Below, in pieces: positions 24,700 to 37,516 of a DNA stretch of 64,000 nt. The stretch covers positions 5,402,503-5,466,502 of the forward strand of contig OX030965.1 of the NCBI GenBank assembly GCA_943735955.1. The letters are read 5' to 3'. The DNA comes from Piscicola geometra. Taxonomy: Eukaryota; Annelida; Clitellata; Hirudinida; Piscicolidae. Both the position numbers and the translations under genes were made by a program. The notes beneath the pieces are model-generated. The model did not search any database. It saw nothing but the letters and a program-made list of their open reading frames with translations, and had not been told where the DNA came from. Numbering within the stretch: position 1 is the stretch's first letter; every line of letters starts with the position of its first letter.

Positions 24700-27475
24700 A
24701 TTGCAGTGAGGCTAGCAGTGATTGCATGATTAGTGGTGGAAAAGTATTTGAAATGGAAGTGAACAATATTTTTAGATGAAAAAGTGCCATAAAGTATTTG
24801 AAATAGGCATCAGCAGCGCACTCAACCCAATCGAGATAGTTTGATAAAACAATTCAAACTACCCCGAAATAATCATCCCTTAAAAATGAACTTTAAAATT
24901 ATTTGAAAATATTTTGAGGCTCTAATAACTCTCTGAAAACATTCAAAGCTGCTTTTAGAACACTCTAGTGGGAGAGTTCGTGGTGAGGTTTAGAAAGACT
25001 GTGCGTCTGAACAAACATGCGGGAGATTAGATTAGAAATACGAGCCGTTAAAAGGTACTTGATGTTTAAATGGCAGAAAAATTAATTTTTGTTGAGTTTT
25101 TTAGGGAGTTTATTTTTCAAATACTCGAAGTTTGTTTTTATTTCAGTTTTGAGAGTTTTTTGTGTTTTTCTTTTTTTTTTAAAACGTTGATGCGCAAAGA
25201 AAGTTCTTTGAAGACATTTAAAGAAATAGTCCTTTTTACAAAATGAGTGAAAAACCTTCTCAAAAGAGAAAAATTACTCTCAAAAAACATTTTTTTAAAA
25301 ACACCGAAAAAACTAAAAGACTTTTTTGCCAGAATGAAGAGGGAATGGAAGGCCATTTAATAGCTATCGACATCCCTTCCTGCATGAAAAAGTGGAAGCT
25401 GTTTCTCGCTGATATGCGGATTACGCACTCACCCATTTATCCCTATCCACTCATCCATCCATCTTTTCCACTCATCCACCACCCTCCACTTTACTTATCC
25501 ACCTTCCTCCATCCAATTCATCCATCTATCTCAATCCATCCATCCACACTCCTCAATATATATTTAATAACTAATCCATTCTATATTTATCCATAAAAGT
25601 ATTCATTCACACTGAACTCATCCATTTATATTTTATTCATCCATTCACCCCAACTCATCTATCTATCCATCTTTCACTTACACAAAATTGTGCTTTTATC
25701 CGTGTTTTGCTGGGTAATCTGTTTTTTTATCTCAAAGAACTTTATGCTAGAATTTTGCAGATTTAAAATTTTTTTCTTTTTCATCCGTCTATTAAGTTTA
25801 CATTTTCACTAAAAAAACTTTTAAATGAAGTTAAAGAAAATAAACTCAATTAGAATTTGATAAATTGAATTCAGAAGGAGAAAGAGAATATGCAAATGAG
25901 TGAAGCTGATTAAGGCTTGTAAATGCGACAAGAAAAAAGACTTCAGACGACACTGAAATGCAAGAAACCTGAAGTCTTCAAATAAATTAAATTATCTAAC
26001 TGACATTTACATAACTTGTGTAAATAGAATTATTGGATGAATTTATTGAACTTTTGTGAAATAGGGGTTCAGGGGCTTAGAGAGACTTCTAATGTTTCAT
26101 TCTTAATGACTGGAAAGACTGTCCAAAAATCCACTCACTCATCAGGCTTTGCTGCCTTCTTTACTGGTCCTAAGATAACCGTTTGAAAATATTTTTCAGA
26201 AAAAAAAGAAGTTTATTTGAAGGTGATAGGTAGAGTGTACTTCAAAGACAAGCCTTTTTGTCAAACTACTCGGACGAGTGGAAAGAACAAGAGACAGAAG
26301 CACAAGAAGAAAAACAAGCGCAGACAAAACTTTTCTTTCATTTTCTCTTCAATGCGTTGCCATCGCACCAATTTGTCGTTTATAAAATAATCATTGTCTC
26401 CCCTTCAATCTAGCCATCCATCTTGCACCCACTAAATTATTCATTCTTTTATTTGTTCGTTCCTTCATCCTCGTCCATCCATCATCCTTTGCAGACAAAC
26501 GCGTCGATCAAGTCTTTAGCGTACCAAATAATTTTTTAAATCAATTAAATATATTGCTGATCTAAAATCCATCAATTCTTTTTTTACTCATTGAGAGCTC
26601 TTGAATTTGAAGAAAAAGCGCTATAGAAATTTATTTGATTGATTGATTTCACCATCCACTCGTCCATCTATTCATCAACTTACCCATCCACTTACTTACC
26701 AACTTTTCCACCTTCTTTTCCACTCATTTACCCATCCATACACACACCCATTTTCATCAAGAGCTTCCTCGCACCTAAGCCGAATAAATGAAGGAAGCAT
26801 CCGAAACATCATTCGACTTCCCCCTTCGAAGAAACCAACTCACTCTCGACAACTTTAAAAGCTTTCTTAAAAGCATCCCATCCATTTTTTATGATTTTTA
26901 GGGATAGTAAGGCCTAAAACTCTTTTTTCTAATCAGTGGAAAAGTCTTAGAGTTGGTATTCTCAAGACATTCATGCGAATGCTCACTCATCCATCCAATA
27001 GAAAACCATTCTCGCAATCTATTAATTATTTCATTCATCCACCAATCCGTCATTTCATTTATTCATCTATCAATTACTCCATTCATCTATCTATCCATCT
27101 TTCCATTCATCTATGAATTCATTCACCTATCCCTTTTTATACTTATCCATGCATTTATTATTTTATCCATTCATCTAACTACTAATCCTCTCATCACTCA
27201 ACCCGTTCATTAATCTATGCATCAATCAGCCCATCCATCCATCCATCCAACCATCCATCATCGTCACATTCATCCACCGATTAATCACTCACTCATGCAG
27301 GTTTTAATAATTTCTTTAGCTTTCTTCACAACCATCCACTCAATCACCATCACACTACCAAACAGTTTAAAAACATTGTTCAATACAACCTTTACCCGCT
27401 CAACCACCATTCCTTCACCACTCTATGCCCCATTTTGCTCTCTCCTTGCCACGGCATCTTCTCCCCATCACTCAC
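24700..27475. other. Non-coding stretch with pyrimidine-rich tetranucleotide repeats
   Basis: Long runs of TCCATCCA-type sequence occur at about 25430-25670, 26400-26480 and 26990-27300. A plus-strand frame at 25243-25440 (MSEKPSQKRKITLKKHF) is lysine-rich but lacks homology or splice support. A SINE-tail-like element is at 26593-26650. Confidence 0.4.
26593..26650 (+). mobile_element. SINE 3'-tail-like element (copy 1)
   Basis: The sequence gagctcttgaatttgaagaa leads into aaagcgctatagaaatttat and ends in (TTGA)n. Its reverse complement matches 48404-48460 almost base for base. A hairpin plus tetranucleotide tail is typical of a retroposon 3' end. The 5' part is not evident. Confidence 0.6.
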
Positions 27476-30400
27476 CTCCTTTCTTGGCGCAGTGAGACCC
27501 GGTCAACTCGTAGTGGGGTGGGCATACGCACTTGCCCTCCTTTTTTTCGCCTATTCCACTCATCCCATTCTTTTCATTCATTGCATTCTTTCCATCCATC
27601 CCATCCATTCTTCGATCATTCCCCTTCTCACATACAGCTCCTTTGTCGCAGTTCTCTGTGCTCTTGCATCCTACTTCTCCTATTCTCCCTGCATAAGGGA
27701 GGGTGGTGGAGGTGGAAGTGAGAATGAGGATTGGGAAGAGCGTGAGGGGGGGGGGGGTGGTGGTGATGATTGGTGTAGTTGATGATGGGGGTCACTCATT
27801 GTGGTGGTTGATGATGTGGGTAAGTGGTGGTGTAGGGTTAGGTGGTGGTTGAACCAAATAAATGAGTGGCGGTAGTGGTGGAAATGAAGATAAATAATTT
27901 TAGAAAAACAAACAAAAATGTATTAAGAAAAATAATTCACAGGAAGATCACTAATCACCGCACACAACACATCAGAGCAGTCAGAATAAATAAGTTGGCA
28001 AAAGAATGACCAAACTACGAAACCATCATTTCCTCTGACGTCATTTATCTAGCGCTTCCTTTCATCTGACCGTCTTCCACTTTGTCATCTATCACGTGGT
28101 GTCCATTTATGTTTCTATGAATGTGCGTGTGTTTTTTGTGTGGTTTTCTTGTATTTGTGATCCTGTGTTTTTTATGTGTGTGTTCTGGTTTTCTTGTATT
28201 TGTAACTTGTATTTGTATTTAAGTTGTCTGTTTTTTGTGTATGTGTGTGTTTTTCCTGCTGGTTGTTTTCAAATGATTTATTTATGTGTGCTTGTGTTTG
28301 TATTCGTTTGTATTCGTGTGAGTGTGATTATACGTACGTGTTTGTGAGTTCGATGAAGCAAGTAGCAGTCCATCGATCACACAGCTACATCCATCAAAAC
28401 TTCTTCAATCTAACGCGCTACAACAATTTAAATTCTTCAACTTTAGTCAAGTTTTTGTGTTTGTTTGTTTTTGTATTTGTGTGTGTTACTTTGTGTTTGT
28501 GTGTGTTACTTTATGTGTGTGAATTCGTTTGTGAGTGTGAAACTTAGTCAAAATGACGGATCGATTTGAGAAATATACTATTTGGTTGGAGGTGTTAACT
28601 TGTTACAAAAAATGTCACCAAAATATCAGACCTTCAATAAATTGAAATAAAAAACGAAAAAATAAACTGGTATAAATATATAAACAATTTTTTAGTTTCA
28701 AATTTGAAAGAAATAATTTGAAATTTCGATAGGAAGGAGGCAAGAGTTCCATGAATTTTAAAGACTGTCTTGTGCGAAATGCAATATCTTCACGTCTAAA
28801 AAATGTTAACAATTTGAAAAAAGTAATTTCGAATTGATGTTTTCATACACGCATAATAACTACTGACTGTAGATTATAAAAGAAAACTTCTACATTTTTC
28901 AAACTTAAAAAAAACAATGTTAAATTAGTAGAAGAAGTAAACAAATTGAATTTTAAAATATTCAAAAAACTTTTAACATTTAAAAAACTAACATTTTCTG
29001 CACGAAACACCTTCTTGCTTGTAGCCTCCAACACACCTACAGACTCCCTCCTTGCGTGTTTGGTTGGCGTTCGCGTTTTTAATTTTTGCCATCCAGTTTT
29101 GTTCTTTGTCTGTGACGCACCTGACTTCGTATTTCGTGAAACCTGTGGCTAAGAAAATATTTAATAATTATTTAAAAAAATTTGCAGAAAATGCAGAAAT
29201 ATTTATATAATAAAAGGTAAAAAAACTCTGATAGAATAAAAGACAAATAATTATTCCTTTAAAAAAATTCTTTTTAACAATTCTTGAAAAAAATTTCAAA
29301 AGCCATTTGTCTGATTCAGTGTGTTGGAGACGATAGAGATGAGGATAAAAGTAGAGATAGTGCGTAATGGTCGGTGGATAGGACTGCAGTTTGGTGAAAA
29401 AACAAATTTTATAAGAACGGTTTGAGGAAGTGGCAGAGGTGGTAGAGTAAGATGAGGTAGTTAATAGTGGGTAGATGTGGGAAGTTGTGGGACTTTAGAA
29501 ATTAAGTGGAAGTCAATAGATTTGAGATTTTATCAACGGAAAATGTAATAAACGAATGAATAACCGAATAAATGATCAATCAAAAAAATTATCAAATACG
29601 CAACAACAACAAATTTTTCGAAAATGGAAAAATAGATGGTCGAATCAACAAACCAGTTTGACGCATGCAGACATGCTGCTCACTGTCACAGACGCTGCCA
29701 ACCAGTCGGTGATTGGCTAGGAGACACGATGTCTTGTCTCGACTCAGTGTGAAGCCCTTACCACACCTGCACACTTTCGCTACCTTTCTAGGAGGCCATG
29801 GGGGTGAAGTTGGTGTCGCTGGGGATGATGATGAAGATGATGGAAGAGGTCGTGATGATGATGATGATGGAGAAAAAGATGGCATGATGGAAGAGCCTTT
29901 GTTGTTGAACACAGTTTTGTGGGATTGATTGAACTTTTTAACAAGTTTATCATTAATATGATAATTCGGCTTTTCATGATAATAACTGTTATTGGTATTT
30001 AGAATGCTGTTTTTAATATTCAAATTGCCTTTGTTTGTTTGTAAGCGCTTGTCTGAGTCACTTTTGAAATCTCCATTGGTATTCTTCAGTGGTTGATGAG
30101 AACTAGAGTAACTCACTTCACTGTTCTTGGAATTATTATTTACATACTTTGGGCAGTGTTTTTCTCTATTATTTTTTTTCGTATAGCTGTTCTCGACAGT
30201 CCCACTCTCAGCATTTCCGCCTTGATTATCAACATCATCATCATTTACATCATCACGACAATTTTCATAATCATTTTCATCATCATCATCATCTCTGTTA
30301 TCATCATCACCACCATCTCCGTTATCATCATCACCACCATTTCCGTTATCATCATCACCACCATCTCCGTTATCATCATCACCACCGTCTCCGTTTTCAT

Positions 30401-33083
30401 CATCGCCATTTCTCAGGCCGTAATTACTGCGTTTAAGTCCATCCGTGAGTGAATTATTTTTGATTATGTACTGGTGGTGGTGATGATAGTTACGGTGGAT
30501 GCGATTTAACGAGGAAGAAAGAGTATGATGGTTTGATGGAGTGGTGGTGGAGTGGCACAAGGAAGTGATTTTATTTTTCTCTTTTTCCTTTTCGAGCTTC
30601 GAATTATTTTTCTCATTCAAACTACTTCTACTTTCCATTTTTCTTTCTACATCTTTTCTATTATCGTTATCATCTTCATTATCATTACCATCATCATCAC
30701 CATGCTCATCAGCTCCAGGATCATCATCATCATCATTATTATTCTTTTCTTTAATGTTCAAAGCGTCTTTAACAAAATTTTTACTATCGGCATCACTTTT
30801 GTAAATATTTCTATAATCATATTTTACTTCATCATCTTTATTAACATCATTAATATCATTATCCCCACCACCAACATTATCATCATTTGTATCACCATCA
30901 TTATCATCACCATCATCACCACCATCATCATCATCATCATCAGCATCATCTTCTTCCTCTTCCTCAGGGACACAACTCATTCCAGGCATGCACGCGTCAG
31001 TCTCGGCATCACAACTCTCACCGCCCTTGCGCACTTCAGGATGGAAAATAAAAAGTTGTTTTTATGATTTGTGATAGTTTTTTTGTTTTTGAAAAAAATC
31101 TTAACATAGACAAACTTCCACAACAAAAACAACAACAAGAACATAGTACATAATTCAAAAACATTAATAACAAAGCTTATTAGCAAAATGGACACCAAAA
31201 AGCAAGATGGAAGCAAGCGATTAGAGGCGCCAAAGCGTGACGGAGCATGCGCTGAGCATCAGTCATGTGAGGTTCTCTGCTTCCGGTAGGGATGTGCTGC
31301 TCGCCATTAATTTTGTTTGTATGGCGGGAAGTTATCTAATTGGTAATGATGACTGCAAAAAAGGATGAAAGAAAGAAGAAGATGATGATGATGATGATGA
31401 GGAAAAACTTATTGATAGTTTTTAGGAGAATTATGAATACATAGAAAAACAACGTAAAATGAAAATAAAATACATTTTAGATGTTAAACAGTTTGCAAAG
31501 ATTTGGATTCAGACATTTCATTTCCTTATTAGATTTTGTTTTCAAACATCTGGACTTTTGCTACCCCAGCACCACATCAACACCATCACATCAACACCAC
31601 CACATCAACACCACCACATCAACACCACCTCATCAACACCACCACATCAACACCACCACATCAACACCACCACATCAACACCACCACATCAACACCACCA
31701 CATCAACACCACCACATCAACACCACCACATCAACACCACCACATCAACACCACCTCATCATCATTCCTTCCTCGAAGCAGAATAGACAAGTATTATCTT
31801 CTGCAACAACCCCCATCTAACGATGCCTTTATTCTTACGACTGTTCCATTGTTGCAATATTCTAGCGCCTTTTTAATCATTATTAACCTTCTATTAAGTC
31901 TAAAACGACGCTTATATTATTTCTAGAATCTTTAAGTGTTTGAGATATGACTGAATAATGAGAAGAAAAAACAATAGTAAAGTTTAATATATATATAAAT
32001 AATAATAAAAAGAAAGAAAAAAAAGGAAAAAAAATTGAAAAGAAGCTCGAAGCATTTAAGCAGGGTTCCCTCTTTAGTTTCCAGTAACAACGTCCAATGC
32101 AAGTAAAGCGTAACATAGTTAGAGGGAGTTTTACCTAGAATAAATGTTATTTCAAAAGTCCTGAAATTCAATTTCTACTAACACATCAAAATGCTAATCT
32201 TGTTACGGAAATGTACGGACTACGCATGATGGCCATGTGAAACATCGCAATAAAATACAGAACTACAAAATAAATTGCAATAAAAAGAAATTAAACGCTC
32301 ATTCAATACAATTCAATTAATAAAAATTAAATGAAGAAAAAGTTATTTATAAAAAAAAGATATATTTAAAACAGCCTACATTGCCTGCAAATCAGAGGCT
32401 TCCAAGATTCGTCATAAAGCACACTTGTGCTAAGAAGCTTACAGCCATCACAACGTTATTTAAGAATCGTTTGCAAGGATGAGCAGCCAACCACGCCACT
32501 TGGTCGTATGCTTAACCGTTTGCATCAGCGTTAGTCGGCACTTTCCCTCTAAATCATCCACTCCACTCTAAGGCGCTTAACAGGATTGACGACAGCCACT
32601 ACTACTATTATTACTTTTAATACTTTTAACATTACTTCTATTACTACCGCTAATAATATTACTATTAATACTTTTACTACCACTATTACTACTACAACAA
32701 AAACTGTTATTTTTTACTAATACTAATATCAAAACCACATGTTTAAAATCCCAAAAGCTGCCATTCCGAGGTGCAGGCAGAGAGACAAGAAGCCTCACGT
32801 AGGAGGGATAAAGTACACTGGAAAAGTGAACTTAAAAGTTTGGAAAGTATCTTCGTAACTGCGAGTACAAGGAGTTATGGCTTCAATATAGAATGATGGA
32901 AGAGAGTGAAGAGGGAGGGGTGCGAGGGATTGGGTGGAGTGGGTGGGAGGCTAAGAGAAAGATTGCATTTTTGTTTCTGCGTGTTTTTTTTCGTATTTTC
33001 AGACCTTTATGATGAAAGTAACAACTTAATTAATAAATAAAAAAATAATACAATAAGTGAAACCTGGGATCAAATACATCCCA

Positions 33084-33116
<33 letters not shown>

Positions 33117-33117
33117 G

Positions 33118-33156
<39 letters not shown>

Positions 33157-36100
33157 CTCTCTTCCTCATCACTATCATCACCATCACCCAGTTAAGTGAG
33201 TAATAGAATGCTTGAACACACCGGTCTTAATGCTCTCCATTATGCCGATCGTGATCACGTTGTCATGGAGATAGAGATGATGATGATGTCGATGTTGATG
33301 ATGATGATGATGATGTCGATGTCGATGATGATAATGGTGATGATAATGATAGTGGTGGTGGTTGTGATGCTGATGATAATTATGATGATGATGATGAGAA
33401 AGAGGAGAAGGATAATAAAGATGATGACGAGGATGAGGGTGGTGGTTGTGATGATCATGATGTCGATGATGATCGTGATGATGAGGAAGAAGAGGAGGAT
33501 AATGATGATGACGGTTGTGATAAAAAATATGTTCATGATAATGGTAGTAAGGATTTTGGTGGTAGTAATGACTTGTGTTGATGATTTTCTCACGTATAAA
33601 AAGAATAAATAATTCTTAAATAACGAAATAAAAACCGAAAACCCCCAATATGAACAAATACAACGACACAAAATCATGGGCTTCCCAGCATAGGCTATTC
33701 TGCACGAACAAGACTTAAGCCTGGCTTTGTGAAACACCTCCCTGATAATTAATATTAAAAAATATCTTTTCCAAAAAAATTATTTCAATAATAAAGATTT
33801 TTACAGATTTTATTTATTCATGAAAGTTTATTTCTTTTCATAAAGACTCATACAGAGCTCTAAAAGCTTTTAAGTCTGTAGAAAAACGTTGGTTAGTCTT
33901 AATGTCTTCAAAATTTATAGAAATATTTTTTTAAACTGAGATAATGCATGTTTCCTTTCATTGTGGAAAGTAATTTTTGTTTATTGCATTTTAAGTTTTT
34001 GGTTTTTTTATGTGCATATGGATTTTAAGATGCATGCCAGTCATTGTTGAAAACATTTTTTTAATAAAAATGTCTTTTGTGATTATGAAAAGTTTGAAAA
34101 ATTAATGGAAAAAATAAAAGGATTTTTTCAATATGAAAAAATAATTAATAATTTTAAACAAAATTGGTGAAAAAAAGCATAAACAAAAAGATCGTAAAAC
34201 TAACAGAGCATCCGAGGCATCATAAACACGCAGCATGACACACCACAAACAATATTATTATATATATAAACATAATAATTTAAGCTAATCCTATTGAATA
34301 GAAAAAAATTAAAAACAAAATAATAAACAGGAAAGGTCTTTTACCAGCTCTCAAGCTTTTTTTAGCCATGTCCTCTCCGAACCATATCTTGAATCGCAAT
34401 TAACCGATAAAATACTCTTAATAACTCGAAAAACAATTATATTCCAATTAAAATGTAGAATAACTTTCCCCTCTGTTTTATCTACGCACTTCTTTTTACT
34501 GCTTCTTTATTGTCATGTTCGCTTCTTCGTGTCACGAAATTACCTGGAGAAGCAGAAAAAGAAGTAAAGGTGGTGCCAGGCGTTTCTAGAAAAAGCGGTA
34601 AAATACATTTTTAAGTTATTACCTTTTTTAGAATATTTGTATATACGTTTTTTGTTTGTTTTGTTTGTGTTGTTGATTTTGCGGGCAGTTGTAGTTGTAG
34701 TTGTTTCAGTAGAAGCGAGTCCCTTAAATGCAAGAGTATTAAACGAAACGAAGTCGCTAAAACCATGTTTAAAGCCGCTTTGAAACAACCAATAACTATT
34801 TCATGATTCATATAAACAAATTGCTTAAAAGTAAATTCTCTTAGACGTTAGATGAATGGACCGATAAATTGTTGGGGCTGGAGAGGTATGTTGAGCCAGG
34901 TTGTTGTGTTGGCAGTGGTCGTGTTGCGGTGGCTGTGGTAGTATTGAAGTGTTTAACATGGAGGTGTTTGTGCTTCAATGAGACAGGGTTTGTTGTTTTG
35001 AAGATTGGTTAAAAAAGTGGGAGTTGCTCTGATATATTGATTCTTCAGTATAACATTGAAAGTTTCAAGAATTTCATCAACACCTTCTCCAACACGCAGC
35101 ACTCTATCTACTACAGAATCAATTCAAAACAGTTCAAAATTAACAGTACTAAGTATTCATAGAAAAGTAACAGTACAGACGATGTAATAGAAAAGTAACA
35201 GTACAGACACAGTAATAGAAAAGTTAGCACAAGTACAGAAACATCAAGAGCAAGCCTGTTCTCAGAATGCCTGCAGCAGAAGCCTTAATGAACAAATAGT
35301 GGCGGTCCTTTGGAAAATGACCAAAAGATTTTATTAAAGCGCAAATCTTGAAATAGAATTATTATTATTTTTCATATATTATTATTCATATTAAAAAATA
35401 TTTCATCATACAAACTAATTTCAATTTAAAATTTCAAATACTTTAAAAATACATTTTCAAAGCGATTTTCACCATTTTTTTATGTTTCAACTGAAACATA
35501 GCAAGACCTGGCGAATAATTCAGTGAGAATCTAATAAAAAATTCCCAATTTTTCGTCTTCAAATTTAAAAACTTCGACTACACAGCATCGACTGCGCACT
35601 CATCGAGCCTAATGACGAAATATCGAAGTTCAAACGCATCCATTCAACTTAACGCTCTTGAAACAACAACTTTAATTCCTTCTGCTCGTGAAAAACTTAT
35701 AATCTACAATGGAGCTTAGCTACACGCTACATTTTCTTCTTCTTTTCACACTTTTTCATCCATCTTCTTCCACCAATCTTTCTCCATCCATCCTCATCCA
35801 TCCACCCTCCTCCATCCATCTCTTCCACCCACCCATCCCCCCACCCACCCACCATTGAGACACCTTCCACCAGCTTCGGTGCTTTGATGGCGAGGCACGC
35901 ACATACACACACCCTCAACACATCCCTCGTACAAAAACACGCAAGACTGTTGAAGGCGCCTGTCGCACTCTGAGGTGTGTTTGCAGGCTTTTGGAAGAGA
36001 CTGCGGGAAGGAGGGTTTGGAAAAGGGGTTTGTTTGGTCGGTTGTTTGAATGAAGTTTGGAAGCGGTTTTTTTGGGTGTCTAGTGGCATGGAATTGTTTT

Positions 36101-37230
36101 AAATGTCACGAATGCCGTTTGAGAAAATCTTTGATTGTTTCGGATGGAAACAAAAACGTAATTTTGGTTGAAGAAATAATGCCTAAGAATAATATAAATA
36201 TTGTTGGATTAATCATCAATGGAATAAAATAGTAGCTAGAAAATATGTTATGGGTGGCTTAGACTTGAGCACTTAAATCCTTAGTTGAAAAATGATTTGT
36301 TAGCCCGTACATTGGTGTTGAGGGTGAGTTTGAGAGGAGGAGGAGGTGGAGGAGGCTGGAACCAGAAGGTGAAAGTTTGGGGGATCAATCTTTTGGCACG
36401 AGGTTGGTGGAGGTTGCGATGGTTTGGTGGGACCATTGATTCTTTCAAATTGAGTGATGTTTGAATTACTTGTGGTTTTTTCTTTTTTAGTAGTGTCTTT
36501 TGTTTCCTAGGTTTCAGTTGCTGTTGCTGTGCTGGTAGTAGTAGTTGTGTTGTGTTTTGTGACGTCATTGTGGTGTGTCTGGATGCCGTAGTGTTTGGAT
36601 GTGTATCTCGCCATTCGATCAATCCTTTTGAAGCTTTTAAATTTCCTAGCATTGAGTTTTTCCTCTTTCTATTTTGAATGCTGTATTGTCTGACGGATCT
36701 CCGTTGGCTTTGTTTTATCTGAGATTGTGGATTTTTCTGTTTTTGTTGTTGTTGTATTAGTTGTTGTGGTAGTTGTTGTTGTGATAGTTGTTGTTGATGT
36801 TGTTTCGGTAGTTTCTTTAGTAAACGTCGCGTTTGTTGTTTTTGTTGCTTCATTAATTCAAGTTTTTGTTTTTTTTGTTTGAAAAATTTCATATATTGGA
36901 AATATTCTTTGGCATTAGAAAAAAAAGATATTTTTTTTGACCGATCGGCCATCTTGAAATCGACACCCTCAAGTCTCCAAGGAAACAAAGGCAGTCTGAA
37001 CAAATGTCCGACATTAACTTCCTTATTTGTAATCTTTGGCATTGATTGACCCTTTTCCGTTTGATTAAACAAGTTTTCCGCTACATAAACGTTTCTCGGT
37101 CGTAACTTAGGGCTTGGTGGGGAAAGGGGAAGGAATGGTGGGTGAAGAAGGGGTGGTTTTGTTGACGCATTTTCATATAATGTGACATTTTGTGATGTTG
37201 ATAATATTATCAATGGTGATGATAAAGATG

Positions 37231-37262
<32 letters not shown>

Positions 37263-37516
37263 GATGAAGAGTAGGCAGGTGTGGGGCTTATTGGATGTAA
37301 ATCATTTGATGAGAAAACTGCAGAAGAAGCATCACGAAGGGGGAAAGATGGTGATGAGGAAGATGATGATGATGATGATGATGAAGATGATGATGATGTT
37401 GATGAAAATGATGATGATGGTGATGATGATGATGATGATGATGAGAAGGAGAAGGAAGAAGATGATGCTGATTCTGATGACGCAAGTAGAAAAAGAAAAA
37501 CGGTAAAAAACAGCAT
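27476..37516 (-). CDS. EB-module protein with signal peptide, Ser-rich and Gln-rich regions and low-complexity insertions (3' end not found)
   Basis: Exons: 36311-37516 (ATG 37514-37516; MLFFTVFLFLLASSESASSS is a clear signal peptide, then poly-Ser, a Pro-rich part and a basic Gln-rich part), 35853-36000, 29654-31033, 28993-29142 and 27476-27688. Phases fit at all four junctions. Four EB-like Cys modules are visible: CKHTSECDRRLQQSC...CVEGVCMC; CDAETDACMPGMSC...KVCRCGKGF; CDSEQHVC...VRC...GVCRCVGGY; CKSTENCDKGAVC...GKCVCPPHY. In the last three, extra residues sit between the third Cys and the C-x-C. The longest, about 400 residues in exon 29654-31033, is Asp/Asn-rich. The architecture recalls invertebrate proteins named prion-like Q/N-rich with EB modules. 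The 36311 donor (AAT|GTACGG) is the weakest junction. The exon at 27476 ends on a GTGAGT donor, so the gene continues left. Confidence 0.7.
31562..31760. repeat. 14-bp minisatellite (CACATCAACACCAC)
   Basis: About 14 near-perfect units lie in the intron between EB-gene exons 35853-36000 and 29654-31033. Since 14 is not divisible by 3, all three plus-strand frames read a 14-residue repeat. It is not a gene. Confidence 0.92.
33079..33530. repeat. Paired ATC and GAT trinucleotide arrays
   Basis: An (ATC)n run at about 33083-33175 is followed by an irregular GATGATG array at about 33270-33530, both inside the large EB-gene intron. The 50 bases between (33190-33262) are of normal complexity, but I could not assign an exon there. 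Confidence 0.85.

Noticed and set aside
25243..25596. 117-codon plus-strand frame starting MSEKPSQKRKITLKKHF
   Set aside because: It has no family motif, its second half is a CATCCA-type repeat, and no splice or promoter signal supports it.
27540..27635. A 96-nt intron inside the last EB-gene exon (GTATGT donor, AAAG acceptor)
   Set aside because: The segment is open and in frame, keeps the Cys expected in the EB module (AVCEKG), and lacks a pyrimidine tract. Reading it as a coding insertion fits the other modules better.
30093..31067. Plus-strand poly-Ile and poly-His frames
   Set aside because: They are antisense to the EB-gene exon 29654-31033, which has Cys-module homology at both ends.
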